Origin: VXYL01 sp965116935
GTDB taxonomy: Bacteria > Pseudomonadota > Gammaproteobacteria > Pseudomonadales > Azotimanducaceae
Length of the DNA: 64,000 nt
NCBI GenBank assembly: GCA_965116935.1
Contig: OZ220737.1
Span: 5,146,001 to 5,210,000, forward strand
Direction of reading: 5' to 3'
Position numbers and translations under genes: made by a program. The stretch's first letter is position 1, and each line of letters starts with the position of its first letter. A model generated the notes under the pieces. It did no database searches. It was not told the DNA's origin and was given only the letters and a program-made list of their open reading frames with translations. Positions 26,798 through 37,000 of the stretch are shown one piece after another.

Positions 26798-27811
26798 CTA
26801 CGCCAGCGCTTCCTTGGTCGTCTTGACGATGGCCGCCGCGACTTTGTACGGGTCGGCATTGGAAGCCGGTCGCCGGTCTTCGAGCCGCCCCTTCCAGCCA
26901 TCGTCGATAGTGGCGATGGGGATGCGGATGGATGCGCCGCGATCCGAAACGCCATAGTTGAACTTGTCGATCGACTGGGTCTCGTGGGCGCCGGTGAGGC
27001 GTTTGCTGTTGTCGGCGCCATAGACCACGATGTGGCGATCGATGTGGTTGCCGAAGTGCTCGCAGATCTTCGTGAACGTGCCCTCCTCGCCCGAGTCGCG
27101 CATGGGACCGTTGGAGAAGTTGGCGTGCATCCCCGAGCCGTTCCAGTCGGTGTCGCCGAGCGGCTTCGGATGCCAGTTGATGGCATAGCCGTGCTCTTCC
27201 GCGACCCGTTCGAGAATGTAGCGGGCGATCCACGTCTCGTCGCCGGCGCGGGCTGCGCCTTTGGCGAACACCTGGAACTCCCATTGACCAGCGGCCACTT
27301 CGCCGTTGATGCCCTCGACATTGATGCCAGCCTCGAGACAGGCGTCGAGATGCTCTTCGATGATGTTGCGGCCAAAGGCATTGGCACCGCCCACCGAGCA
27401 ATAGTAAGGCCCCTGCGGGGGCGGGTAGCCGCCAGCCGGGAAGCCGGGCGGCAGGTTGGTCTGGGTGTCCCACAGGAAATACTCCTGCTCGAAGCCAAAC
27501 CAGAAATCGTCGTCGTCGTCCTCGATGGTGGCACGGCCGTTCGACTCGTGCGGCGTGCCGTCAGCGTTCAGCACCTCGGTCATCACGAGGTAGGCGTTCT
27601 TGCGGCAGGGATCGGGGAATATCGCCACCGGCTTCAGCAGGCAGTCTGACGAACTGCCGTCGGCTTGCTGCGTGGAACTGCCGTCGAACGACCACACCGG
27701 GCAGTCCTCCAGCGTGCCGCCGAAGTCCGTCTCCACCCGCGTCTTGCCGCGCAGACTCTGCGTCGGCCTGTTGCCGTCGAGCCAAATGTACTCCAACTTG
27801 CTTTTGCTCAT
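26798..27811 (-). CDS. glnII: glutamine synthetase type II (eukaryote-type GSII)
   Basis: This enzyme condenses glutamate, ammonia and ATP to glutamine. At 337 residues it is the short GSII type found in eukaryotes, rhizobia and some actinomycetes rather than the ~470-residue GSI. Evidence is the beta-grasp start KLEYIWLDG, WSFDGSSTQQA, FGFEQEYFLWD with metal-binding glutamates, GINGEVAAGQWEFQV, WNGSGMHANFSN and GADNSKRLTG. An AAGGAG ribosome site lies 12 bases before ATG 27811. GSII usually lacks the adenylylation control of GSI. The source organism appears GSII-bearing at this locus, possibly by transfer. Confidence 0.9.
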   Translation of the reverse strand: MSKSKLEYIWLDGNRPTQSLRGKTRVETDFGGTLEDCPVWSFDGSSTQQADGSSSDCLLKPVAIFPDPCRKNAYLVMTEVLNADGTPHESNGRATIEDDDDDFWFGFEQEYFLWDTQTNLPPGFPAGGYPPPQGPYYCSVGGANAFGRNIIEEHLDACLEAGINVEGINGEVAAGQWEFQVFAKGAARAGDETWIARYILERVAEEHGYAINWHPKPLGDTDWNGSGMHANFSNGPMRDSGEEGTFTKICEHFGNHIDRHIVVYGADNSKRLTGAHETQSIDKFNYGVSDRGASIRIPIATIDDGWKGRLEDRRPASNADPYKVAAAIVKTTKEALA

Positions 27812-28203
27812 GTAAGTGCTCTTGCTCCTTTCCGTTCATCGAACACATGGTGTGGGTTTGGTTGCCTCAGCGCGGGACCGGACGGCCCGCGTCTCAAGTC
27901 GCGCATCCATGCAACATGCGCGCCATTCGACTGCCGACTACCCGCTGTCGCACCCCGTCCACGCGCACGCCGTCCGGCGTGCGGCGCGGAACCATGCACC
28001 GTCCGGGCGCGGGCGTCAAATGCTGGTGCGAGACCGAGGCTACTGCTCGAACAGGCGCGGCGCGGTGGGAAAGCAGGATACCTTCTGAGCGAGGGCCCGT
28101 CCGCTCGCAGGAATTGCCCCTATGCACTGCACCACTACGGTTCGCGCTCGTGACCCTATGCACCTACCTGGTGCGGTGGTAGAGGGCCACAGACTCCCGA
28201 CAA
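27812..28203. other. spacer upstream of glnII, promoter region expected
   Basis: About 390 bases between the ThDP-enzyme stop and glnII. No gene was found. It holds direct repeats of CCCTATGCAC (28117 and 28153) and complementary CACCAC/GTGGTG tracts near 28128-28185 that could form a loose hairpin at the end of the ThDP-enzyme transcript. The glnII promoter must lie here, but I could not identify -35/-10 or NtrC-type sites. Confidence 0.35.
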
Positions 28204-29862
28204 TCAGGGCCGCAGCAAATCCGCGTACTGCGAAAATCGCGTGTCCTGCCGCGTTGCCACCTCGATCACGCACACCTCGCCCTCTTCATTGGCGCGACGC
28301 GCGCTCTCGAGCGCCGGGGCGAGCTCCTCCACCTTGTTGACATGGATGGCCTTGGCGCCAAGCGCCTTGGCAACGCCGGCATAGTCTCCAGACTGATTGC
28401 CAGCACCGTAGCGCTGCATGGCCGTCGGCATCGACTTGTCGTACCCGCCCATGGTGCGGTTGTTGATCACCACCGTGGTGATGGGGATCTCCCCGCGCAC
28501 CGCGGTCTCGATCTCAAGCCCGGTGTGGCCAAAGGCAAGGTCACCCATGAAGTTCATGCAGAACTTCGAGGGATCCGCCACCTTCGCCCCCATCGCCAGC
28601 GGAATGCCGTAGCCGAGGTGGGTCGTCTTGCCCCAGCCGATGTAGCCCAAGGGCGCGGCGGCCTTGTAGAACGGCATGATCTGGTCGCGCGGGTTGCCGG
28701 CGTCGTGCGTGACGACGGCATCGGCGTGATCCACCGCCTGGTTGATCTCGTTGATGACGCGATAGGGGTTGATGGGCGTCTCGTCGGAGTTCAAGAGCGG
28801 TGCCCAGTCCGCCAGCCACTCCTGCCGGGTCGTGCGGATGTCCGTGAGCGTCTCCTGCGCCGTGGCGCGGCCGCCCTCGCCAACCGTGGCCTTGAGCTCC
28901 TCGATCATCATCTCGAGGGTGAGCTTGGCATCGCCCACGAGGCCAATGTCGATGGCGTAGTCCTTGTTGATGTCCTCAGGCGACACCGTGGACTGAATCA
29001 TGAACTTGCCGTCCGGAATGGCAATGCCAAAGGTGGTGCGGGTGAGCGCCGAGCCGATGGCGAGCACCACGTCGGAGGCTCCGAGCCACTTCCACACCCC
29101 TTTGGGGGCCGTGCGGTTGGCGCTGCCGAGCGCCAGCGGATGGTCGTCCGGGAACGCGCTCTTGCCCTGCATGGTGGTGATGACGGGAATCTGCGCCAAC
29201 TCAGCGAAGGTCTTGAGTTCTTCGGTGGCGCCCGAGTAGAGCACGCCCTGCCCCGCCCAGATCACGGGATTGCTCGCTCCGAGCAACGCCTTCAGCGCGT
29301 CCTTGACGTCGCCTGCGTTGGGCGCATAGCGCATCGTCTTGGATGGCCGGTACGCCTCAGCCGCGCCCTCCGGAGCATCTCGCCCCAGCACGTCGCCGTG
29401 CAGTTCCACCAGAACCGGGCCCGGCCGGCCTTGCTTCGCCGTGTGAAACGCACGGCGAATCTGCGTGGTGATGCGATCCGGTCGGTCGATGGAAATGGCG
29501 AGCTTGGTCACCGTCTCGTAGCTGCGGGCGGCGTGGAAGTTCGGCTGCACGTCATAGCCGCCGAGGCCATGCCCACCGGGCAGGTACACCATGGGCACCG
29601 CCTCCCCCCAAGCTTGGGCAATGCCGCCGAACGAGTTCTCGACGCCAGGGCCCGACTGCGACGCGAACACGCCCACCGTCTCGCCCCGCCGCTGCCGACT
29701 GAAGCCATCGGCGGCATTGATGCCGCCCCGCTCCTGCCGGAACACCAGCGGCCGGATGTCCACCTTGGCACAAGCCTCGATGAGCGGATTGGCCGGAAAG
29801 CAAGGCATCCACTCCACCCCTTCGGCCTTCAGGCAGCGCGTAACCAAGTCGTAACCGTTCAT
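28204..29862 (-). CDS. thiamine-diphosphate-dependent enzyme (acetolactate synthase-like)
   Basis: A 552-residue ThDP enzyme with the three-domain layout. The N-terminal PYR domain has the activating Glu in VFRQERGGINAADGFSR (residue ~44). A central domain lies at ~190-330. The C-terminal PP domain has the GD-x25-NN ThDP/Mg motif starting FMGDLAFGHTG and ending VVINN. No acetolactate synthase small subunit lies nearby, and the FAD-contact residues cannot be judged. The substrate could be a 2-oxoacid or an acyl-CoA such as oxalyl-CoA. ATG 29862 gives the usual NGYDLVTRCLKAEGV start. It is monocistronic. Confidence 0.78.
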   Translation of the reverse strand: MNGYDLVTRCLKAEGVEWMPCFPANPLIEACAKVDIRPLVFRQERGGINAADGFSRQRRGETVGVFASQSGPGVENSFGGIAQAWGEAVPMVYLPGGHGLGGYDVQPNFHAARSYETVTKLAISIDRPDRITTQIRRAFHTAKQGRPGPVLVELHGDVLGRDAPEGAAEAYRPSKTMRYAPNAGDVKDALKALLGASNPVIWAGQGVLYSGATEELKTFAELAQIPVITTMQGKSAFPDDHPLALGSANRTAPKGVWKWLGASDVVLAIGSALTRTTFGIAIPDGKFMIQSTVSPEDINKDYAIDIGLVGDAKLTLEMMIEELKATVGEGGRATAQETLTDIRTTRQEWLADWAPLLNSDETPINPYRVINEINQAVDHADAVVTHDAGNPRDQIMPFYKAAAPLGYIGWGKTTHLGYGIPLAMGAKVADPSKFCMNFMGDLAFGHTGLEIETAVRGEIPITTVVINNRTMGGYDKSMPTAMQRYGAGNQSGDYAGVAKALGAKAIHVNKVEELAPALESARRANEEGEVCVIEVATRQDTRFSQYADLLRP

Positions 29863-29981
29863 GTGTCCCCTGATCCCCGGTGATCGCTTGAGCGAAAGCC
29901 GCGAAGCCTATCAGCCACGGGCTTGCTGACACAAACCGGAAGGTGCCGCCCGTCGGGGCTCCATGAACAGAACGACCTGAA

Positions 29982-29997
29982 GTACAATAAGTTGTAC
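29982..29997. promoter_or_regulatory. palindromic operator candidate for yefM-yoeB
   Basis: GTACAA-TAAG-TTGTAC is a perfect inverted repeat with 6-bp arms and a 4-base centre, 21 bases before the yefM ATG. Its arms contain the TGTAC core seen in the E. coli YefM-YoeB operator (TGTACA half-sites). It probably serves autorepression by the toxin-antitoxin complex. The match to the known core is established knowledge; binding here is inferred. Confidence 0.6.
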
Positions 29998-30018
29998 GCA
30001 CCCAGATGAGTCCACGAC

Positions 30019-30294
30019 ATGGAACACGTCGTCAACTACACGGAAGCGCGCCAGAACCTCAAGTCGCTCATGGACACCGTGGTCGAGGACCGCATCGCGG
30101 TCACTGTCACGCGAAGCAAAAGCGAGCCCGTGATGATTATCGCCAAGTCCGAATTTGATGCACTGATGGAGACTTTCCATCTGCTGCGCTCGCCGCGCAA
30201 TGCGGAGCGGATCCGCGCGGCACTGGCGGAGATCGATGACGGCAAGGTCGTCGAGGCGAGAGTCGTCGGGGGCCGGATCGAAGCGCAGTCTTGA
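30019..30294 (+). CDS. yefM: YefM antitoxin (Phd/YefM family)
   Basis: A 91-residue Phd/YefM antitoxin. The N-terminal DNA-binding/dimer domain reads VNYTEARQNLKSLMDTV, followed by the ITRSKSEPVMI-type strand (here VTRSKSEPVMIIAKSEFDALMET), then a helix and a flexible C-terminal tail that wraps YoeB. It neutralises the toxin and represses the operon together with it. The toxin start overlaps its stop by four bases (TTGA). A palindromic operator lies just upstream. It is the first intact gene of the accessory island that continues into the Druantia-like pair. Confidence 0.9.
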   Translation: MEHVVNYTEARQNLKSLMDTVVEDRIAVTVTRSKSEPVMIIAKSEFDALMETFHLLRSPRNAERIRAALAEIDDGKVVEARVVGGRIEAQS

Positions 30295-30566
30295 CCGACC
30301 GGGCGGCCGACTACGCCGTCGCCTTCTCGCGCCAAGCTTGGGCAGACTACCAGCATTGGATGGACAACGACCCGGCGACAGCGCGACGGCTCACACGCCT
30401 GATCGCCGACTGCCTGCGCCATCCGACCGAGGGCATCGGTAAGCCCGAGGCCCTCAAGCACGACCTCGCTGGCTGCTGGTCGCGACGGATCACCAAGGAG
30501 CACCGCCTAGTTTACAAGGTGGAAGGTCACCGTTGCCTGATCGTCCAGTGCCGCTACCACTACTGA
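30291..30566 (+). CDS. yoeB: YoeB toxin (RelE-superfamily mRNA interferase)
   Basis: A 91-residue Txe/YoeB toxin that cleaves mRNA in the ribosomal A site. Family motifs are FSRQAWADYQHW, a PTEGIGKPEALKHDLAGCWSRRI block containing the catalytic Glu and Arg region, EHRLVYKV, and the C-terminal CRYHY with catalytic His and Tyr. Translation starts at TTG 30291 inside the yefM stop, the usual coupling that keeps toxin below antitoxin. All key residues appear intact, so the pair is probably active. Confidence 0.9.
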   Translation: MTDRAADYAVAFSRQAWADYQHWMDNDPATARRLTRLIADCLRHPTEGIGKPEALKHDLAGCWSRRITKEHRLVYKVEGHRCLIVQCRYHY

Positions 30567-30778
30567 CACGCAATCACATTGGCCACTACCGGATCAGAAC
30601 CGGGGGGCAGGACATCTAGGCGAGGCTTACGGACGCACGTGATCCGTGCAACGCACGGGAAGAGCATGTCCGCTTGTCGGGAGACTCCATGCATCGGGGG
30701 CCGTCATTGAGGTTCTCCTTGATCTCGCCACGCCCGTGCCGGCAACATTGCGTCTTTCCTCCGAAGCGGGCGCGTGAT

Positions 30779-33700
30779 TTGACGTTAGGGGTGCACGAGT
30801 GGTTGGTTACCTTCATCGACAAGCGGGGGCTTAGCGAGCCGGACGGTCGGCCCCTGTACGCGTACCAATGTACGCAGGTCGAGTTCGCCGATCTGAGGGA
30901 GCGTTTGGCCGGCGCAGTTCCCAATCACGCGGCACCAGGGCAGCGGGTTGTACGCGGCCTCGTCCTTTACGCATCCCAGTGGTGGCAGCGTCAGTATAGC
31001 GGCGGCCCTTGGAGTTGGGACTCGATCTTCCGAGACATCAGCTGGACGGAGGTGCACTACCCCGATCTCTATGGGCCGGTGGGTCAGGCACTCCTCTGGT
31101 GGAAGGTCGAGTTGGTGCGACTGTCCACGACAAGACGCTACCTTGGGACGTTCGCGTGCCAAGGCGGTTTGCCTCTATCGCTGGTCGGCGAGTCCAGTCG
31201 AACAACCGCCTACGTTCGGGCAGTCCTCCGCCATGTCGCTCGATATCGCACCTTCGTCGACGACCCGATCGAGTTGGCACGTGACCAGCAACACTTGCTC
31301 CGGCCGCCAACGTTGCGGCGCGAGTATGTGTTTCGTCTCGCCGCAGATCTAGCTGGTGCAGTGCTTGATCTGCGCCAAGACATCGGCGAGACCGAGGATT
31401 TGCTGGCTGAGTTGGATGCCCGACGCTCCGAGTGGCGCCAGTCCATGCCCTTGGATCTTGACAGCGAAACGGCTAGGCAGTTGCTGGGCACGCTGCTGCG
31501 CGACGCAAAGGCCGAGGGGCCGAGCAGAAGTGGTTTCGGGGTTGAGCGGTTTTTGGTGCAGACGGACTCCGGGTGGCGCATGGGCGCCCACATGCGGATG
31601 CCGCGTTCCGTCGATAGTGAAGACTTGGGACGCCATCTGGGTGTGCCAGCGTCAGACCTACCCGCGAGAATGCACGTTAGGACAGCAGGAGAGAGCGGAC
31701 AGATCGTGGGGCTCTACGGGGCGGGAGGTGGGCACTTCCACCTGATGTCCGGTGAGGACAACTCAATTGCCGCATTCTGGGATGGCTCCGCCGTGGGGGA
31801 ACTTCGTCTCGAATTCCTCGCACCGGACGTCCTCGGTGAAGTGACGACACAACGAAGTGCACCGCTTGGCGAGCTGCCTTGGGTATTCCGGGCAGATGGA
31901 GACCACGCATATGTCGGGGAGGGCAGCGTCAGTGACCGCGCGCCAGCGCTACTTGTCTTGCTACCGGCGAGATTCCAGCCAAGCTCTGGGGAGGCGCTGG
32001 ATGGGACTATCGTGGGAAGGCATCTTTGGCGGATCGACGAGCCAGCCGTCGTTCCAACCGACAGTGGGAAATGCGAGATCAAGCCAGCGTCGGAACAGAT
32101 GGTGGAGGAGGAATACCGGCTAGTTGGAGACCGTTGCTACTCGCTCACATCCACATGCTCCCTGTTTCGGGGCCAGCCGCGCCTCTTCGCGTCCAAGGCG
32201 GGGGCAACGAGTCGTTCTGTTCCCCGAAATCAGGTGAGCTGGCGGCGAACTGGCCGGCGTTGGCAGTCGAGTCCTGACGGCTACGGATTGTGGGAAGTCC
32301 GCCACTTGCAAGGGGAAGTACTCCGCCACCACGAGCGCGTGGGTCTGCTGCCGGAGACCATGTCCCTCTCAATCGAACCCACATCCTTGGATGCGGGGGC
32401 CTTGGTATTCGAAGGCGGCGACGGTGTCGGCGTGGCCAACGATGCCAATGAGTCGCGTCTTGCGATTGATCAAGACGCCTCAACTGTGCGCATTCGACTC
32501 AGCGCCGTGGACGGATCAGACCCGCCTGCCGAGGCGGCACTTAGTCTGCGTTGGCCCGACGCTGTGGAGTTGCGGGTCCGAGCTCCGTTCCCAGTAGCAG
32601 GGGCTCGTTTCGTGAGGAACGGCGAAGCGCTGACTGACCCAGCTATCGCAGTGGATGACCTATATGGCGTGCGCGCAGCCGCGCTGTCCAGCAATGAAAC
32701 CCAACGCTTCTGGATCGAGGCCGAACTAAGGGCAGAGGATGCGGTACCAGTGAAACGCGTAGCCTACTTCCGCCACGCGCTACGTAACTCCGGTACCCGC
32801 CATGAACTAGCGTTAGGCGAAGTCAACTCGAACCTGCGCTTGCTGCTCGGGGCCTCGGCAGCGCAAGACGCGAGAGTGACCTTACAGATTGTCGATAACG
32901 CCGGACACCAGCACGACACTGTGGATGTGCGTCCGTTTGCAGCCTCGCTCAGGCACGACCCTTCGATGGGCTCCGTGCTAGTCGAACCGCCGCTCGACTT
33001 TCGCGCCATGCCGACCTTTGAGGCATTCCCCTTGGCCCGTACGGACATCCCCCCAATCACGTTGCGGCTAGTTGGGCCGACCACGTCGCCCACATGCGCA
33101 CAATTGCCAGACCAATTGACCACGCCCACTGAACCTTGGCTGGTGGTGCTCCGTGGAGATGACGGAGTGCGGGCCGAACCCGCGGTCGTGGAAGGCCAGG
33201 CTCGCATAGCGCCATCGCCAACTCGATCACTCATGGATGCACTTGCTCTAACGGGCGCGAGTCAGCGTACGGCCGCTGTCGAGAGGACGTTGACGAACAT
33301 GGTGGAGGATGAGGACGAGTCCCAAGAAGCGAACTGGGCATTCCTCAACGAGATGTTGCTTAGCCTTGATGGCGTGCCGCCAGCGGCATCGGACCTCATC
33401 AGCGCTTTGCCGCGTTGCCCGCAGGCGCTCGTGCGGTGCCTCTTGCGCCTAGATCCTAGCTTGCGCAACCGAATCTGGCAGCTTGATGGCGAGTTACCGT
33501 TTAGCTGGCTAATGATCAAGCGCCAAATCTGGCGGCGAGAGGCAGGGACGGCCTTTGGTGAGATATGCCGAGAACTGCACGGACTCGTAGAGGACCCTGG
33601 ACGCCTAGCGAGCGAACATGTGCTCTCCGTACTCGAAGAGGGTGCGGACTACATCGGGGCGCTAGACACAGTAACTACGGACGTAAGGATGGCGTTCGCC

Positions 33701-34072
33701 GGAGGCGGGCTGAGCAAGCAGTTCGTCCAACACGTCTGCGAAGAGCGTGACCGTCGTGCGGCGGATCATGTTTCGGCGCTGGCAATGCAGGACGACTGGC
33801 CACCGGGAGATCGTCGTTTTGAATGGAGCCAAGAGTTCGGAAACGCGGGCTTGGCAGATGCACCTATCTGGGAGCCCGACATCCCTCCGAGCGCCCAACC
33901 AACATTCGACACGCCGGTAGCTGCCGCGTGGTGCTGCTTTGCGTCTAGCCCCACCCCAAGGACGGTGTTTCTCGTTAAGCGAATGCGGGCTCATGCCCCG
34001 CATTGGTTCGATGTGGCGTATCGCGCTGCATGGTATCGGTTGGCGCGGGCCCAGAACTTGGCGAAGGATTGA
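30779..34072 (+). CDS. druH: DruH-like (STY4851/ECs_5259 family) protein of a Druantia type III system
   Basis: A giant protein of about 1100 residues. The N-terminus VHEWLVTFIDKRGLSEPDGRPLYAY looks like the conserved start of the STY4851/ECs_5259 family, the large unknown-function partner of a DUF1998 helicase in type III Druantia. The longest frame begins at TTG 30674 (with an ATG at 30689), but the conserved part begins at 30779-30791, so I favour TTG 30779 or GTG 30791. No catalytic motif is visible; much of the middle is beta-rich. The helicase gene starts six bases after its stop. Codons such as TTA, CTA and AGA are commoner than in neighbours, which suggests acquisition. The family call rests on pattern memory and gene order. 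Confidence 0.65.
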   Translation: MTLGVHEWLVTFIDKRGLSEPDGRPLYAYQCTQVEFADLRERLAGAVPNHAAPGQRVVRGLVLYASQWWQRQYSGGPWSWDSIFRDISWTEVHYPDLYGPVGQALLWWKVELVRLSTTRRYLGTFACQGGLPLSLVGESSRTTAYVRAVLRHVARYRTFVDDPIELARDQQHLLRPPTLRREYVFRLAADLAGAVLDLRQDIGETEDLLAELDARRSEWRQSMPLDLDSETARQLLGTLLRDAKAEGPSRSGFGVERFLVQTDSGWRMGAHMRMPRSVDSEDLGRHLGVPASDLPARMHVRTAGESGQIVGLYGAGGGHFHLMSGEDNSIAAFWDGSAVGELRLEFLAPDVLGEVTTQRSAPLGELPWVFRADGDHAYVGEGSVSDRAPALLVLLPARFQPSSGEALDGTIVGRHLWRIDEPAVVPTDSGKCEIKPASEQMVEEEYRLVGDRCYSLTSTCSLFRGQPRLFASKAGATSRSVPRNQVSWRRTGRRWQSSPDGYGLWEVRHLQGEVLRHHERVGLLPETMSLSIEPTSLDAGALVFEGGDGVGVANDANESRLAIDQDASTVRIRLSAVDGSDPPAEAALSLRWPDAVELRVRAPFPVAGARFVRNGEALTDPAIAVDDLYGVRAAALSSNETQRFWIEAELRAEDAVPVKRVAYFRHALRNSGTRHELALGEVNSNLRLLLGASAAQDARVTLQIVDNAGHQHDTVDVRPFAASLRHDPSMGSVLVEPPLDFRAMPTFEAFPLARTDIPPITLRLVGPTTSPTCAQLPDQLTTPTEPWLVVLRGDDGVRAEPAVVEGQARIAPSPTRSLMDALALTGASQRTAAVERTLTNMVEDEDESQEANWAFLNEMLLSLDGVPPAASDLISALPRCPQALVRCLLRLDPSLRNRIWQLDGELPFSWLMIKRQIWRREAGTAFGEICRELHGLVEDPGRLASEHVLSVLEEGADYIGALDTVTTDVRMAFAGGGLSKQFVQHVCEERDRRAADHVSALAMQDDWPPGDRRFEWSQEFGNAGLADAPIWEPDIPPSAQPTFDTPVAAAWCCFASSPTPRTVFLVKRMRAHAPHWFDVAYRAAWYRLARAQNLAKD

Positions 34073-34077
34073 ACGAC

Positions 34078-37000
34078 GTGACGGAAACAAGCCGCATCTC
34101 GGAGCTAATCACCGATCTTTCCACCCGCTCAGGTCGGGCGATCATGTCGCAACTCGGTCTGCGGTCCCAAGCACTTCGAGATCATTTGGCTGCCCTTTTT
34201 GCGCGCGAGCCAGGAGCACCCGGCGCTTTGCTAGCCGAACCTGTGTTCGAAGGCGCATTCGGTTGGCACCTCGCAGAGCCCGACATGGCGGGTCTGGCGT
34301 CCTCAGGTCTCCTAAGTGCCGACCTCATCGCCGCGATGGCCAATCCGCCGCGCGAGCTCCGGGAGCATGCCTTCCCCCAGAGTCGCAAGCCCTTCACGCA
34401 TCAGGAGACGTGCTGGAAACTCCTTCTCGACGAGGTTCCACGCTCCGTCCTAGTTTCGAGCGGCACTGGCTCTGGCAAGACCGAATGCTTCTTGGTGCCC
34501 ATCCTCGAAGACCTTGTGCGGGAACGTTCCTTGAGTGGCTCGCTCGATGGCGTACGCGCCCTCTTCCTCTACCCGCTCAACGCCTCATCAATAGCCAGCG
34601 TGAGCGGCTCAGGGCTTGGTGTGACCCCTTCGGCCAAGACATCCGGTTTTGCCTCTACAACGGCGAGACGCGCCAATCTGTCCCAGCGACCGAGCAGGCT
34701 AGGGCTGGGGCGCAGCAACTGGCCCGCCGAGCATTGCGCGAGAGTCCCGCGCCGCTGCTGGTGACCAACTCGACCATGCTGGAATACATGCTCGTGCGGG
34801 CGGAAGACCGTCCCATCCTTGAGCGCTCGAGGGGGATGCTCCGCTGGATCGTGCTCGACGAAGCCCACACCTATGTCGGCTCGCAAGCAGCCGAGATGAC
34901 GCTGCTACTCAGGCGAGTAATGCACGCGTTCGACGTCGATCCGGCGCAGGTCCGATTTGTGGCCACATCCGCAACGATCGGAGGGTCTGAAGCCCAGGCG
35001 GACCTGAAGCGTTTCTTGGCGGATGTATCAGGCGCGCCGATGGACCGCGTGCACGTAGTCACGGGTGAGCGGTACGTTCCGCGACTCCCTCCCGGAGAAG
35101 CAGGCACCATCGGAATGGATGGCCTCAACGAGGTTCCCGAGCGGGACCTATTCCGCACTTTGTGCGGCCACCGTGCTGCACGCTCCTTGCGGTCGTCGCT
35201 AGCCAACAAACCGGCGACTTTGGCAACCCTGCAACGGTCAGCTCGACTTCCAGTCGACGAGACGAAAACGCTGCTAGAGAAAGCGTCCGTGGCCAAGAAC
35301 GGTGACGACTTTTTCTTGCCACTACGCATGCACCTTTTCCATCGAGCACAAAGCGGTTTGTGGGCATGCGTCAACAGATCGTGTAGCGGACCGCGACCGA
35401 GTTGGGGATTCGGCGCCCTCTCAACAACACGACGCGCGCGGTGCAGCCATTGTGACTCGCCAGCATTCGAGCTGGTGGCGTGTGGGGAGTGTGGTGCTCA
35501 CTACCTGGCCGCCGAGGAGACCCTCACGTTCAGCGAGGGTGCGCCCAAGCTCGTACCCCTTAGCAGACCATCGGTAGTCGACGAGTTCGAGCTTGATGTC
35601 GACCTCGAAGACGATGAAACTGAGGAAGCGCCGGAGTTCTCGGCGACGACCCGTCGTTTGCTTTGCGACCCGGATGAAAGCGTAGTACCCGTAGACGAGT
35701 GGCGGATAGATCCGGACGGCTTGCTGACGCAAGACGGCGACGGTGTAACGGTCTCCATCGTACCTTTAAGTGGCGGACCGCCGCCCTGCCCACGGTGCGG
35801 CGCGGCCAACCGAAGAGACCGCCTCTTCAGAGAGCTTCGAATCGGCGCACCATTCGCGCTCTCGACAATCGTGCCTACCGCACTGGCGCACACACCCGCC
35901 ATGGTCCCGTCGGCAGGGAAACCGAGCGACGGACGCCGGCTGCTGGGGTTCACGGACTCGCGCCAAGGATCTGCAAGACTCGCCGTGCGCCTGCAGCAAG
36001 AGGCTGAACGCAACCGCGTGCGCAGCGTACTTTACCACGCGCTTGCCGCGAGTCGGAGTCCCGCACAGACGAGTCGCGCCGAAGCTGAAGCCAACGCTCT
36101 GCGAAAGGCGTTACAGCGGGACGAGAACCGGGTGCTGCGGTCCATGCTTCAGGACATGGAGCGCAAAATCCAAATTGCCCGCGCCGGCGCTAACGCGGGC
36201 ACGCTCACATGGGGCGCGGCGCTGGACGCACTGTCTGACGATGCGTCGCTACGCACGATGCACAAAGCCTTTAGGGACCTCACCGGTGGCAGCCAGTCAT
36301 TGCGCGAGTTCACGAGCTTCTGCCTTTACCGAGAGTTCTTTCGCCGCCCGAAGCGGATGAACTCCGCGGAGACGATGGGGCTTATGGCGCTCCGATATCC
36401 GTCTTTGGAGGGCGGCAGCGCTCCTCCAGGTTGGCCACTCGGCACCATCGAGTGGACTAGCTTCCTCAAGCTAGTGGTGGACTTCTTCCTGCGTGACGTG
36501 AGTGCAGTCGACATCAACGACGACTATCTCAGATGGATGGGCGTGCCCGTCAGGAAACGCTACGTTCAAGGCCCCGGCTACGATGCCTCGCTGACCAGAC
36601 GCCAGCGGCGATGGCCGACGTGGCACGCCAACCGTGGGCCATCGCGCCTGCCGCGCCTGATCCGGGACGCTGCCGGGCTGGACAACTCGGATGAGTCCCG
36701 CGACCGCGTGAACGAAGCGCTTCGACACGCTTGGGACGCCCTGCGCCCGCACCTGCAGCAGGTTGCGGACGGGTATGTGCTCCGCCTCGCCGACATTGCG
36801 GAACTGAGCGAACTCAGGACGCCTGCCGTTTGCCCGTACACTGCTCGGGTTCTGGACACCACCCTTAGCGGCCTGTCGCCCTATCTTCCACAGCACGGCG
36901 CCGCCGAAGTTTGCCAAACGTTCGAGCCTCCACAAGTGCCGAATGCGTACTGGCGCGACAGCACCGGGCGCGTAGCGAGTCGCGAGGAGGTGGATGGCTG

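Noticed and set aside
28342..29883. 513-codon plus-strand frame across the ThDP enzyme
   Set aside because: It is antisense to a gene with clear ThDP motifs; no start signal and no recognisable domain.
33939..34570. start of the long helicase frame inside druH
   Set aside because: The first ~210 codons of that frame are not helicase-like. The true N-terminus with Walker A is in the other frame from GTG 34078, and the join is the one-base frameshift.
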